DNA from: Candidatus Saccharimonadota bacterium
Lineage (GTDB): Bacteria > Patescibacteriota > Saccharimonadia > Saccharimonadales > Saccharimonadaceae
Direction: 5' to 3'
Assembly (NCBI GenBank): GCA_030537075.1
Contig: JAUNOS010000001.1
Span: 156,079-220,078 of the forward strand
Length of the DNA: 64,000 bases
The translations under genes were made by a program, and so were the position numbers. The notes under the pieces were generated by a model, which worked only from the letters and a program-made list of their open reading frames with translations, did not search any database and was not told where the DNA came from. Position 1 is the stretch's first letter. Every line of letters begins with the position of its first letter. Shown one piece after another: positions 8,393-16,817 of the stretch.

Positions 8393-8398
8393 TATAAT
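8393..8398 (+). promoter_or_regulatory. -10 box of tRNA-Ser
   Basis: TATAAT 11 bases before the mature tRNA 5' end. No clear -35 hexamer is visible. Confidence 0.6.
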
Positions 8399-8409
8399 AG
8401 CGATGGCGA

Positions 8410-8499
8410 GGAAGGGTGCAGGAGTGGTTGAACTGGCACGCCTGGAACGCGTGTAGAGGAGCAATCTTCTCGAGGGTTCGAATCCCTCTCCTTCCGCCA
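8410..8499 (+). tRNA. tRNA-Ser(GGA)
   Basis: A 90-nt type II tRNA. The acceptor GGAAGGG pairs with TCCTTCC (one G-T), the anticodon stem CACGC/GCGTG encloses loop CTGGAAC with anticodon GGA at 8444-8446, and a long variable arm and a GGTTCGAATCC T-arm follow. The 3' CCA is encoded. It reads UCC and UCU. It is the only tRNA gene seen in the window. Confidence 0.95.
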
Positions 8500-8763
8500 T
8501 GAATTGACAAATTTGTCTTATAGTATATAGTATTATTAACCTGACAGTAGACACCACTGCACGATGTGTGACCCCCGTAACAAGTTGTAAAATTAACAAA
8601 ACCTCTTGCAAACCCCACATCTAGTGCTTATTATGGTATACATACGCTATATATATAGCGGTGCACACAAACAAAAATAACGGAGCATAGAGACGATACA
8701 ACCCCAGAGGAGGTGCTGGGTGGTCTTTGAGACTCCACGTAGAGGGGTAATAAGGGAGGTAGA
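8500..8763 (+). promoter_or_regulatory. nrd upstream region: promoters, candidate operators, structured leader
   Basis: A 264-base gap with several signals. TTGACA (8504-8509) with an 18-base spacer to TAGTAT (8528-8533) is a promoter-like pair. TGGTATACAT (8635-8644) is a second, extended -10. Two palindromic sites flank the latter: CACATCTAGTG (within 8612-8627) and CGCTATATATATAGCG (8645-8660), with centres 33 bases apart; both resemble NrdR boxes. The transcript beyond 8660 can form small hairpins (ACCCCAG/CTGGGT, GTCTTTGAGAC) before the ribosome binding site GGGAGGT of nrdA. Confidence 0.55.
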
Positions 8764-11169
8764 ATGACAAATATTCACGTCGTCAAACGTGACGGGACGA
8801 AAGAGCCGTTTGACGCCAATAAAATTAACGCTGCGATTTTGAAGGCGTGCGAGGGGCTGCCTGACCAGGTGTCAAAGGTGGTGCAGATCGCGACGGAGCT
8901 GCAGCTGACGCTGTTTGACGGTATTACATCAGAGCAATTGGACGAGGCGGTTATCCAGACCACGCTGCAGAATGTCAAAGATGATCCAGATTATGATAAG
9001 ATCGCGGCGCGCTTGCTGTTGAAGAATATTTACAAAAATACCCTGGGTGACTATGAGACGGCTGAGGAGCTGAAGAAGCTGCACGCCCAGAAATTTCCCC
9101 AGTTTATCAAAGATGCGGTGAAGGTTGGCCTGCTTGATGAGCGGATGGTGGACGGTCGCTTTGATCTGAAGAAGTTGGGTCAGGCGCTCGATCCAAGCAA
9201 GGATGAGCTGAGTAAATACCTGGGTGTGATCACCAATCGTAACCGCTATGCCCTGCGCAAAAAGGACAAGCAGCCACTGGAGACGCCGCAGTTCACCCAT
9301 ATGCGGATCGCTATGGGGCTGAGCTATAACGAAAAGGATCCGACCGCGGCGGCTATCGCCTTTTACCACCACATGAGTAATCTCGAATACGTCCCGGGCG
9401 GCTCAACACGCATCAACGCCGGTGGCTCTTTCCCGCAGCTCAGCAACTGTTTCTTGATGGAAGTGCAAGACGACATGGAGTCGATCGCGAAGAGTGTGCG
9501 CGACACCATGTGGATCGCCAAAGGCACTGGCGGTATCGGTATCGGCTTTACCAAACTGCGTGCGGCTGGCAGTCCGGTCAAGACTACCAACACCGAGTCA
9601 ACCGGCCCAATTCCGTTCATGAAGATGATCGACACAGCGCTGTTTGCGGTTTCACGAAAGGGCAAAAAGGCCGGCGCAGCAGCCATTTACATGGAAAACT
9701 GGCACCTGAATTTCCCGCAGTTTATCGACCTGCGTTCTAACTCGGGTGACCCATACATGCGCACGCGCTTTGCTAACACGGCCGTCTTCATCTCTGATGA
9801 GTTCATGAAGCGGGTGCAAAAAGACCAGGATTGGTACATGTTTGACCCAGCGGAAACGCCAGATCTGCCGGAACTTTACGGCGAGGAATTCTCAGCGCGC
9901 TATAAAGAGTACATCAAGCTGGCCGAAGCGGGTAAGTTGCGAGTGTTTGAAAAAACCTCGGCGCGCCAGCAGTTCAAGCAAATTCTGACCAGTCTACAGG
10001 CCAGCAGCCACCCGTGGCTGACCTGGAAGGACACTATCAATGTGCGGGCGCTGAACAATAACACCGGTACCATTCACCTGTCCAACCTCTGTACCGAAAT
10101 CACTCTGCCGCAGGACGAGAAAAACATTGCTACCTGTAACCTCATCAGTATCAATCTGTCGGCCTTTTTGAACGAAGACAAGACCTGGGACTGGGACCGA
10201 CTGAAAGACGCGTCGCGGGCGGCGGTGCGCCAGCTGGATAATCTGGTGGACATCACCCAAACACCGATCCCTGAGGCGATGCACTCAAACGAGCAGACCC
10301 GTGCCATTGGCCTAGGGTTAATGGGCTTTACCGATGTGCTGGAAAAACTCGGCCTTAGCTATGAGTCAAATGAGGCCTATGATTTGATCGACCAGTTGAC
10401 TGAGTTCATCAGTTACCATGCCATCGACCAGTCGGCGGACTTGGCCGAGCAGCTGGGCAGCTACCCGGTATTCAAGGGCAGCGGCTGGAGCAAGGGCATC
10501 CTGCCGATCGATACGCTGGACGAATTGTCCGACAACCGCAAGGTCAAGGTGAAGGTCGATCATAAGACGCGCCTGGACTGGGACACCCTGCGTAAAAAGG
10601 TCAAAAAGGGTATGCGTAACGCCACCCTGATGGCTATCGCACCAACCGCCAACATCGGGCATATTGCCGGCACCACGCCGGGCCTCGACCCGCAGTTTGC
10701 GCAGATTTTTAGCCGCTCAACGCTGAACGGCAAGTTCCTGGAGGTGAATAATAATTTGGTGCGCGACCTGAAAGCCCTCGGTATCTGGGAGGAGGTCAAG
10801 GAAGAGGTGTTTGCTAACCAGGGCGACATTCAAACCATCGACGCCATCCCGCAAAAGCTCAAAGACGTCTACAAAACCAGCTTCCAGCTCAGTCCATACG
10901 CCTTTATCGAGGTGGCGGCGCGCGCCCAGAAGTGGGTTGACCAGGCGATCAGCCGTAACATGTACCTAGAAACGCGCGACATTGATGAATATGTGGAGAT
11001 TTACTCTGAGGCATGGCGCCGCGGACTGAAGACGACCTACTACTTGCACGTTAAGCCACGCCATCAGTCAGAGCAGACCACAGTGTCAGTGGAAAAATTG
11101 GCGGAACAGAAAATTCGAACAGGCGGAGCAAAAGCGCGCGGCTTTGGCTTTGCAAAGGTGAAGAAATAA
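8764..11169 (+). CDS. nrdA: ribonucleoside-diphosphate reductase large subunit, lacking C-terminal cysteines
   Basis: 801-residue class I catalytic subunit that reduces ribonucleotides to deoxyribonucleotides. An N-terminal ATP-cone (VVKRDGTKEPFD onward) indicates dATP control. Active-site residues align with E. coli NrdA: Cys229 (QLSNC), Asn441/Cys443/Glu445 (SNLCTE), Cys458 (ATCN), and the radical-transfer pair Tyr759-Tyr760 (TTYYL). The last 41 residues contain no cysteine, although class I enzymes normally end with a cysteine pair that re-reduces the active site. A separate small gene at 12737 ends in CEGCE and may supply it. Start set by GGGAGGT. nrdB follows after 21 bases. Confidence 0.95.
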   Translation: MTNIHVVKRDGTKEPFDANKINAAILKACEGLPDQVSKVVQIATELQLTLFDGITSEQLDEAVIQTTLQNVKDDPDYDKIAARLLLKNIYKNTLGDYETAEELKKLHAQKFPQFIKDAVKVGLLDERMVDGRFDLKKLGQALDPSKDELSKYLGVITNRNRYALRKKDKQPLETPQFTHMRIAMGLSYNEKDPTAAAIAFYHHMSNLEYVPGGSTRINAGGSFPQLSNCFLMEVQDDMESIAKSVRDTMWIAKGTGGIGIGFTKLRAAGSPVKTTNTESTGPIPFMKMIDTALFAVSRKGKKAGAAAIYMENWHLNFPQFIDLRSNSGDPYMRTRFANTAVFISDEFMKRVQKDQDWYMFDPAETPDLPELYGEEFSARYKEYIKLAEAGKLRVFEKTSARQQFKQILTSLQASSHPWLTWKDTINVRALNNNTGTIHLSNLCTEITLPQDEKNIATCNLISINLSAFLNEDKTWDWDRLKDASRAAVRQLDNLVDITQTPIPEAMHSNEQTRAIGLGLMGFTDVLEKLGLSYESNEAYDLIDQLTEFISYHAIDQSADLAEQLGSYPVFKGSGWSKGILPIDTLDELSDNRKVKVKVDHKTRLDWDTLRKKVKKGMRNATLMAIAPTANIGHIAGTTPGLDPQFAQIFSRSTLNGKFLEVNNNLVRDLKALGIWEEVKEEVFANQGDIQTIDAIPQKLKDVYKTSFQLSPYAFIEVAARAQKWVDQAISRNMYLETRDIDEYVEIYSEAWRRGLKTTYYLHVKPRHQSEQTTVSVEKLAEQKIRTGGAKARGFGFAKVKK

Positions 11170-11190
11170 GGAAAGAGGAGGGATAACGTA

Positions 11191-12168
11191 ATGGGTATTT
11201 TAGGTTCAGGATTGCGCGATGGGTTGAGTTTGCACCCGATTCGCTACCCGTGGGCATATGATTTGTACAATCAAGCGGTGGCTAACACTTGGTTCCCAAA
11301 CGAGGTGCAGCTGAGCCAAGATTTGGTGGACTTTGAAAAACTGAGCGACGAAGAAAAGCACGCCTTGAAGACCGTCATCAGCTACCTCAACCCAAATGAG
11401 CTGCTGATCAACAAGTCGCTGGCGTTTGGTATTTACCCATATGTCAATGCCGCCGAAGCACAGCTCTACCTCTCGAAACAGATGTGGGAAGAGGCCAATC
11501 ACTTCATGACGTTCGAGTACATCATCGAGACCTTTCCGTTTGACCGCGAGGAAATTTACGCGGCTGGCTTTGGCAAAAAATCATTGGCTGACAAGGCTGA
11601 TTTCCAGAATAAGCACCTGGAAGTGATGCTGGATCCTCATCTGGATATTTCGACACTGGAGGGCAAAAAGGACTTTGTTCGCTCACTGGTGGCATATAAC
11701 ATCGTGCTGGAGGGCATCTGGTTCTATTCTGGCTTTATGGTGGGTATGAGCTTTAGGCAGCGCAATTTGCTGCGCAATGTCGGCACGCTGCTGGACTGGA
11801 TTACCAAGGACGAAAACTTGCACCTGACCTTTGGTATCAATTTGCTGCTGACCATCCTCGACGAAAATCCAGAACTGCAAACGGAGGAATTTGCTGAAGA
11901 AATCCGCAATCTTATCCTGCAGGCGGTGGAACTGGAGAAGGAATACAACAAGGACATGCTGCCAAAGGGCATTTTGGGCCTAAATGCCGATTATGTGAAC
12001 CAATATGTCATGCACATGACCGACCGTCGTTTGGTCGAGCTGGGCTTTGAGCCAGAGTACAATGTGGCAAATCCAGCCAAATGGATGGCCACCGCTAACG
12101 ACACGCTGGAATTGGTCAACTTCTTTGAGAGTACCAATACGAGTTACGAAGTGAATACGACAAAATAA
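11191..12168 (+). CDS. nrdB: ribonucleotide reductase small subunit, class Ic-like (R2c)
   Basis: 325-residue ferritin-fold radical subunit partnering NrdA. Metal ligands are Glu70 (PNELL), Glu101 and His104 (EANH), Glu174 (LEGIW), Glu208 and His211 (ENLH); their spacings 31, 3, 34 and 3 equal those of Chlamydia R2c (Glu89, Glu120, His123, Glu193, Glu227, His230). The radical position His+4 is Phe108, not Tyr, and the first ligand is Glu, not Asp. Both features mark the Mn/Fe class Ic type. No nrdI or nrdH is adjacent. The ribosome binding site AGAGGAGGG is strong. Cofactor identity is inference. Confidence 0.94.
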   Translation: MGILGSGLRDGLSLHPIRYPWAYDLYNQAVANTWFPNEVQLSQDLVDFEKLSDEEKHALKTVISYLNPNELLINKSLAFGIYPYVNAAEAQLYLSKQMWEEANHFMTFEYIIETFPFDREEIYAAGFGKKSLADKADFQNKHLEVMLDPHLDISTLEGKKDFVRSLVAYNIVLEGIWFYSGFMVGMSFRQRNLLRNVGTLLDWITKDENLHLTFGINLLLTILDENPELQTEEFAEEIRNLILQAVELEKEYNKDMLPKGILGLNADYVNQYVMHMTDRRLVELGFEPEYNVANPAKWMATANDTLELVNFFESTNTSYEVNTTK

Positions 12169-12193
12169 TTTTGAGCGCCGACTATCAACCGAA

Positions 12194-12236
12194 GTTTTCC
12201 AGACAGCTCCGCTTCGCTCCGGATTGTCTGGAAAAC
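12194..12236 (+). other. intercistronic hairpin after nrdB
   Basis: A perfect 12-bp stem (GTTTTCCAGACA / TGTCTGGAAAAC) around a 19-base loop, with no T run behind it. It may slow 3' decay of the nrdAB message or attenuate read-through to the next gene. Confidence 0.6.
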
Positions 12237-12277
12237 CTGGTTGCCAACGGCGCACCCGCAAAAAGAGGAGGTAGGTG

Positions 12278-12676
12278 ATGAATGATGTAGCGCGAGAGAT
12301 TTTAGATAGTGTGCAGGTCGGTGCGCTGGCGACGGTTAATCGTGACCGCACGCCACTAGTGACACCGCTACATTTTGTGCGTGTTGATGAGGAAGTATTC
12401 TGGGTGTCGGATCGCGATTCGCGTCATGCCCTGAACGCCTTTCGCACTGGCAAGGCCGAGTTCGTGGTGTGGAACGACGCCAAAGAAGCGGTTTTTCTGA
12501 CCACCACGGTGCGTGAGGTGACTGACGAGGCGGAAAAAACAGCGGTCATGGAGGCGTATGCAGAAAAGATGAATGGTTTTGTGCCATCGGTTCCTCGGGC
12601 TCGTTTATATGCTATGCCGATAGGTCAACTTGATGAAAAAACTACAACAAAAAATTGGCTGCATTATGTTGCATAA
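12278..12676 (+). CDS. pyridoxamine 5'-phosphate oxidase-like (FMN split-barrel) protein
   Basis: 132-residue cytoplasmic protein with the split-barrel fold: a short N-terminal helix, GALATVNRDRTPLVTPLHF, then VFWVSDRDSRHALN and VWNDAKEAVFLTT. This is the usual PNPOx-like pattern that binds flavin or another cofactor, and many members remain without known substrates. ATG 12278 follows AGGAGG (12266-12271) by 6 bases. A GTG three bases upstream is possible but less well placed. It lies between nrdB and the 57-residue CEGCE gene. Confidence 0.75.
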   Translation: MNDVAREILDSVQVGALATVNRDRTPLVTPLHFVRVDEEVFWVSDRDSRHALNAFRTGKAEFVVWNDAKEAVFLTTTVREVTDEAEKTAVMEAYAEKMNGFVPSVPRARLYAMPIGQLDEKTTTKNWLHYVA

Positions 12677-12697
12677 GCGCTATATATAGCGTATGAT
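12669..12697 (+). promoter_or_regulatory. promoter with palindromic operator in its spacer
   Basis: -35 TTGCAT (12669-12674), 17-base spacer, -10 TATGAT (12692-12697). The spacer contains the perfect palindrome CGCTATATATAGCG (12678-12691). Its core CTATATATAG fits the NrdR-box core CWATATATWG, and it is 2 bp shorter than the palindrome before nrdA. It drives the 57-residue cysteine-tailed gene. Confidence 0.65.
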
Positions 12698-12736
12698 AAG
12701 CATAAGCACATACTAAATATAGAGAAGGACAGAAAA

Positions 12737-12910
12737 ATGAACGCAAGTCAAATCATCTCCGACGACATGACCCTGGAAGAAAAATTGAGCGCCATCGACG
12801 CAGCCATGCAGGCAGCGCAGGCGGTTGCTGATGAGCATGCACGAGCCTCAGGTGGCATTGCGGCGCCGCTTGACCCAGCAACACTGACTATTTGCGAAGG
12901 TTGTGAATAG
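12737..12910 (+). CDS. small protein with NrdA-like CxxC tail (57 aa)
   Basis: A 57-codon gene beginning MNASQIISDDMTLEEK, with a helical Ala-rich middle and the C-terminus DPATLTICEGCE. Cys53 and Cys56 in a terminal CxxCE resemble the redox tails that end class I NrdA proteins. The neighbouring NrdA lacks such a tail, and both genes share a similar palindromic operator. I infer a trans-acting reductant or detached tail for NrdA. An AGAAGGACAG ribosome binding site precedes the ATG by about 6 bases. A general thiol or metal-binding peptide is an alternative. No homologue was checked. Confidence 0.65.
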   Translation: MNASQIISDDMTLEEKLSAIDAAMQAAQAVADEHARASGGIAAPLDPATLTICEGCE

Positions 12911-12945
12911 CAATTTCGCTAAGCCAAAATCGCCAAAGCCATCAA

Positions 12946-14160
12946 TTGTTTTCGGCGGACGAACATTGGTTATCTAGACGACCAGTAGGTGGTAGCAATG
13001 GGAAAATAACTTTGAGTAGTATTAGGCTAATAAATAAATTTTTCAATTTATGCACGAATTATCGATATCGCTATAGTGTGGCGGGTGTTTTTCTGCCATT
13101 TATCTTTGCGGCGAGTTCTGCCTTTATGCTTTGGCTATCCCTATATATAATATTGGCCAGAGACAGGTCATCTCTTGACGCTCTGGCTACTGCACTGTTT
13201 GCTACAGCAGTTCTTGTCATAAGCCTTCTACGTCTATGTAAGCCCGGGCGCATTAGTAAGCAGAAGTTAAAAGCGAGGCGAGAGGCAATAGAAAAATTAA
13301 AAGACCCTAAATACGAAGATGGCTCAGGTGGTGTTTATCAAAAGATGCTGCCGTCGGATACGGTAAGTGAGCTGTATCATCGGGGGATTGAGGCGATAAA
13401 TGTATTATCCAGAGATGGCTGGAAGTTTGGCGATTTCGTATATGCGACAGGATCGCTCGTCTTCAATAATGCCATCTCGGAAATGAGATATTTTTCGTGC
13501 ATAGAGATAGATCTTCCGCGGAAATTGCCAGCGATGTTGTTTTTGTCAAAGCGCAGCCCCCATAATTTCGCATTTCTTTTCAAGAAGACCCAAGCAGAGA
13601 AGGCAAGGCTAGAGGCCAATATGGAAAAATACTTTGATATGTATTTTCCAATCCATTATCATATAGACTCCATTAGTATAATGTCGCCAGAGGTTATTGA
13701 GATGATGCTGCAGTTGAAGGATTTTGACATTGAGATTCGTGACAATACATTACTTCTCTACGGGCCACTCATAGAAGAGCAATCAATATTAACAGTGGTT
13801 GATACAGCTATAAAGATGGCTAATAAGCTGTCTGATCATGCCGCGTTTTATATAGATGAACGAGCTGAAGATAGCAGAAGCGAGGTGTCGATTATAGGCA
13901 GTCGATTGCGGGAGTCTGGGAATGGCGTGCTAGTTTACGGACTAACTAGCCTTATCTTGGCCGGGGTGGCTGCGTGGCAATTGAGCCTCGACAAGGGCTT
14001 GCTACACAAGGTGGCGATGCTATATCTTCTGGTTGTGCTTTTGGCCCTTGGAATTGTGATATGTGTCGGAACTATAGTAGCCACGAGAGAGCATGGCAAA
14101 AAGCTCGACAATCTCCAGAAAGAATACGAGAAGAGGCGAAATGTCCAAAAGGAAAATTAG
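12946..14160 (+). CDS. membrane protein of unknown function, 404 aa
   Basis: Not recognised. Two membrane segments lie near the N-terminus (about 45-68 and 75-95) and two near the C-terminus (about 328-345 and 352-378), enclosing a soluble domain of about 230 residues with mixed strands and helices (QKMLPSDTVSELYHRG, then DIEIRDNTLLLYGP). The start is uncertain: ATG 12946 has no ribosome binding site, and in-frame TTG 13012 is an alternative. Codon use is more A/T-rich than in the neighbours, which could mean recent acquisition. It precedes the SGNH surface gene. Confidence 0.6.
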   Translation: MFSADEHWLSRRPVGGSNGKITLSSIRLINKFFNLCTNYRYRYSVAGVFLPFIFAASSAFMLWLSLYIILARDRSSLDALATALFATAVLVISLLRLCKPGRISKQKLKARREAIEKLKDPKYEDGSGGVYQKMLPSDTVSELYHRGIEAINVLSRDGWKFGDFVYATGSLVFNNAISEMRYFSCIEIDLPRKLPAMLFLSKRSPHNFAFLFKKTQAEKARLEANMEKYFDMYFPIHYHIDSISIMSPEVIEMMLQLKDFDIEIRDNTLLLYGPLIEEQSILTVVDTAIKMANKLSDHAAFYIDERAEDSRSEVSIIGSRLRESGNGVLVYGLTSLILAGVAAWQLSLDKGLLHKVAMLYLLVVLLALGIVICVGTIVATREHGKKLDNLQKEYEKRRNVQKEN

Positions 14161-14254
14161 GCCATAAGCAAAGGGTCTCCGCTCCGTACTACGGCTTATT
14201 GACTATGCGTTTTGTGGGATGCTATACTGCAGGTAGTAAAACGTAGGGGGGTGT

Positions 14255-16816
14255 ATGAGATTTTCGATACGAAGACGACATAACAATCTACGGGTCATTT
14301 GCGTCATGCTATTAGCGGTGCTCATCGGAGCGCCGTTTTTCTTGCGTGCGGCTCAGGTCAGTGCGGGGGTGGTAAGTTGGATGGAGAGTGAGCCGGCGCT
14401 GAAGAGTACGCGACCGCTTGACCCGGCAAAGGACCCAAACGCAATAGTACGCGGCGATTGCGTACTCGAAACCGTGGAGGTGGTAAAGACCTACCAAGAC
14501 AAAAAGCCGACCCGCAGCGTGGTACTGTGTCTCAATGAGGCGAACGGATGGCGGTTCGGTCAGGAGAATGGCTCATATGATGTGTATGCTTCGGATGGCG
14601 GTCTGTTCTATAAGGTGCGTAACCTGAGTGCGGTGCATCATTTCAAAGGAACCGATACCATCATGGGGATGCATCGAGGACATGCGTTTGACTATGACGA
14701 GATTTCTCACCTGAAAAAGTATGATAACTTTACGAAACGCCTGAAGCTAAGCGAGGACAAAAAGAGCTTTGAGTTTGACCAAGCGAACCCGCTCTTCTCT
14801 TTGGAGAGAAACGGCAAGCCGTCGTATGCTATCAGCTGGGGTGTATCAAACAATGGTCGGTATCTGGTGTACTCACACAGCGCTCGAAATGTGAATGCGT
14901 ATGATATCTTCTCGCGGGTCGATATGGAGACTGGCGAGAAAAAAGTATTCGGCCGAGGGTATTATGAGCATACGCATAATCGTGAGCCGCAGCCCGGTGT
15001 CGTTGTATCGAATGATGGCGACCAGGTGGTTATTAGTGGGGTTGCATCGTTTAAAGTGTGGCGCCTGACGCCTGAATGTCTTATAGATTACGATCAGATG
15101 AAGGATGAGTTCCGCGACCCTTGCCTGACGAGGACCATCACACCAACCTTTTATGATGAGAAGTGGAAAGGACTAGAGGCCTCGCACGAGCGACTCCGCG
15201 TGAATGATGCATTTACGGAACTGACCTATCAGCACCGAGCACTACGTGGCGGGCCACCGAGTGAAGTTGTGACAATTTCTATCGCTAAGCAGGAGCCCGA
15301 AACACCCCGCCTGGATTACCTGGCGCTGGGTGACTCTTATTCGAGTGGGGAGGGGGATATCAAGGATGGCTTCTCGGAATTCTACATCAAAGATACTGGG
15401 TCGCCAAAAGACTGTCATCTTAGCTCTCGGTCTTACCCATATGTATTGGCGGGAAGGAAAGGTATCCAGGGGGTGCAATCGGTTGCCTGTTCTGGTGCAC
15501 GAATGATTCATGATTACGTAATGAATCCGAGATATTATACGGGACAGAATGAGGTGACGCAGAAGATTATAAAAGAGAAAGGGGCGGCAAGGGCGACAAG
15601 CGATGCGCTTGCGGCATTTCTGCCGGGATACATACCCCAGCTGGAATTTGTTAAGAAGTATCAGCCACAGACCATTACACTGACCGGGGGCGGCAATGAC
15701 GTTGGCTTTGGCGATGTTTTGAAGACGTGCCTACTTGACACGGGGACCTGCAGCTATGCGGATAATCCAGAGGTCATATTGGCGACAAATAACCTTGTAT
15801 ATAATCAATATGGCGCGGCCCGCATCGTTATCAAGAAATTACAGCAGGCTTCGCCCCGTTCAAAGATTTTTATCATCGGCTATCCGCAGTTTATTGACGA
15901 TACTAGTGATAAGTGTGAAGGAGTTGGGTTTTTAAACAAGGCAGAGCGCAGGATGATACGGCAGCATACGTCGAGGCTTAATAATGTACTAAAACGCGCG
16001 GCCCGAGATAGCGGTGTTCAGTATGTCTCCGTGGAGCAGGCTCTAAGAGGCGGTCGACTGTGTGAAAATAAAAAATATGTGACTAGCCTTGCAGATGTTG
16101 GGATAGCTGGCTTTGCAGCCAATGCCGTTCAGAATGCTTTTCACCCGAACGCGACGGGTCATGCACTCATGGCAAAAGCGATAGACTATGAGATGAGTAA
16201 GAGCGACCAAGAAAGTAAGCCGGGCGTCGAAGGTGAGCCTCAGGACAAGCCGAAGGAGGTGACACTCACAAAACGGCTAGATATGAGTGATGCAAAAGAC
16301 ATCAGGGTTAATGGAAACATCCCGGTTCATATCAGTGGTGAGGGTCTGGCGCCAGGGAGTACGCTCACGGCAAAGCTATTTTCCAAACCAACCGCACTAC
16401 CTAGCCTCACAGTCAATGGGAAGGGCGATGTCAGCGGCAAGCTAAAGTTGCCCGAGGGCATTGGTGCCGGGCACCATACGCTTTTAACAAGGGGTATCAC
16501 AGCTTCGGGGAGGGAAATTGTATTCTTGAGCACAATTTTTGTTAAAGGGGTTGATGGCGACGAAGATGGTGATGGCATCCCCGATGTTTCGGATCGCTGT
16601 GCGGGAATGCCCCCCATCATAAAGGAAGGGAAAGACATTTGTTCTGCTGGTGTCAATGACAAACAGCCTGCCGCATCATCTAATTATAGTCATAAATATA
16701 CGACGGAGATGCCGCGCTCTGCGTCCACATGGAAGGCATCTGCTATACTTACGGGAGGGGCCGCCCTTGCGCTTGTCGTTGTTATTGGGCTAATCATAAA
16801 AATAAGGAGATCGTAA
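14255..16816 (+). CDS. surface-anchored SGNH/GDSL hydrolase
   Basis: 853-residue extracellular protein. An N-terminal signal or anchor (about 12-38) is followed by about 300 residues of a possible beta-propeller-like domain (unassigned). The SGNH esterase domain has GDSYSSGEG (Ser361), GGGND (Asn481) and HPNATGH (His630); the usual Asp three residues before that His is Asn. Next comes a beta domain, a calcium-type DGDEDGDGIPDVSD repeat near 770, then MPRSAS, a hydrophobic segment and KIRRS, the layout of a sortase sorting signal. GGGGGGTG precedes the ATG, with a -10 TATACT upstream. Likely de-esterifies a polymer or lipid outside the cell. Confidence 0.85.
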   Translation: MRFSIRRRHNNLRVICVMLLAVLIGAPFFLRAAQVSAGVVSWMESEPALKSTRPLDPAKDPNAIVRGDCVLETVEVVKTYQDKKPTRSVVLCLNEANGWRFGQENGSYDVYASDGGLFYKVRNLSAVHHFKGTDTIMGMHRGHAFDYDEISHLKKYDNFTKRLKLSEDKKSFEFDQANPLFSLERNGKPSYAISWGVSNNGRYLVYSHSARNVNAYDIFSRVDMETGEKKVFGRGYYEHTHNREPQPGVVVSNDGDQVVISGVASFKVWRLTPECLIDYDQMKDEFRDPCLTRTITPTFYDEKWKGLEASHERLRVNDAFTELTYQHRALRGGPPSEVVTISIAKQEPETPRLDYLALGDSYSSGEGDIKDGFSEFYIKDTGSPKDCHLSSRSYPYVLAGRKGIQGVQSVACSGARMIHDYVMNPRYYTGQNEVTQKIIKEKGAARATSDALAAFLPGYIPQLEFVKKYQPQTITLTGGGNDVGFGDVLKTCLLDTGTCSYADNPEVILATNNLVYNQYGAARIVIKKLQQASPRSKIFIIGYPQFIDDTSDKCEGVGFLNKAERRMIRQHTSRLNNVLKRAARDSGVQYVSVEQALRGGRLCENKKYVTSLADVGIAGFAANAVQNAFHPNATGHALMAKAIDYEMSKSDQESKPGVEGEPQDKPKEVTLTKRLDMSDAKDIRVNGNIPVHISGEGLAPGSTLTAKLFSKPTALPSLTVNGKGDVSGKLKLPEGIGAGHHTLLTRGITASGREIVFLSTIFVKGVDGDEDGDGIPDVSDRCAGMPPIIKEGKDICSAGVNDKQPAASSNYSHKYTTEMPRSASTWKASAILTGGAALALVVVIGLIIKIRRS

Positions 16817-16817
16817 C

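Noticed and set aside
11191-12168. Class Ib (NrdF) assignment
   Set aside because: No nrdI or nrdH nearby, the radical position is Phe, and the first ligand is Glu.
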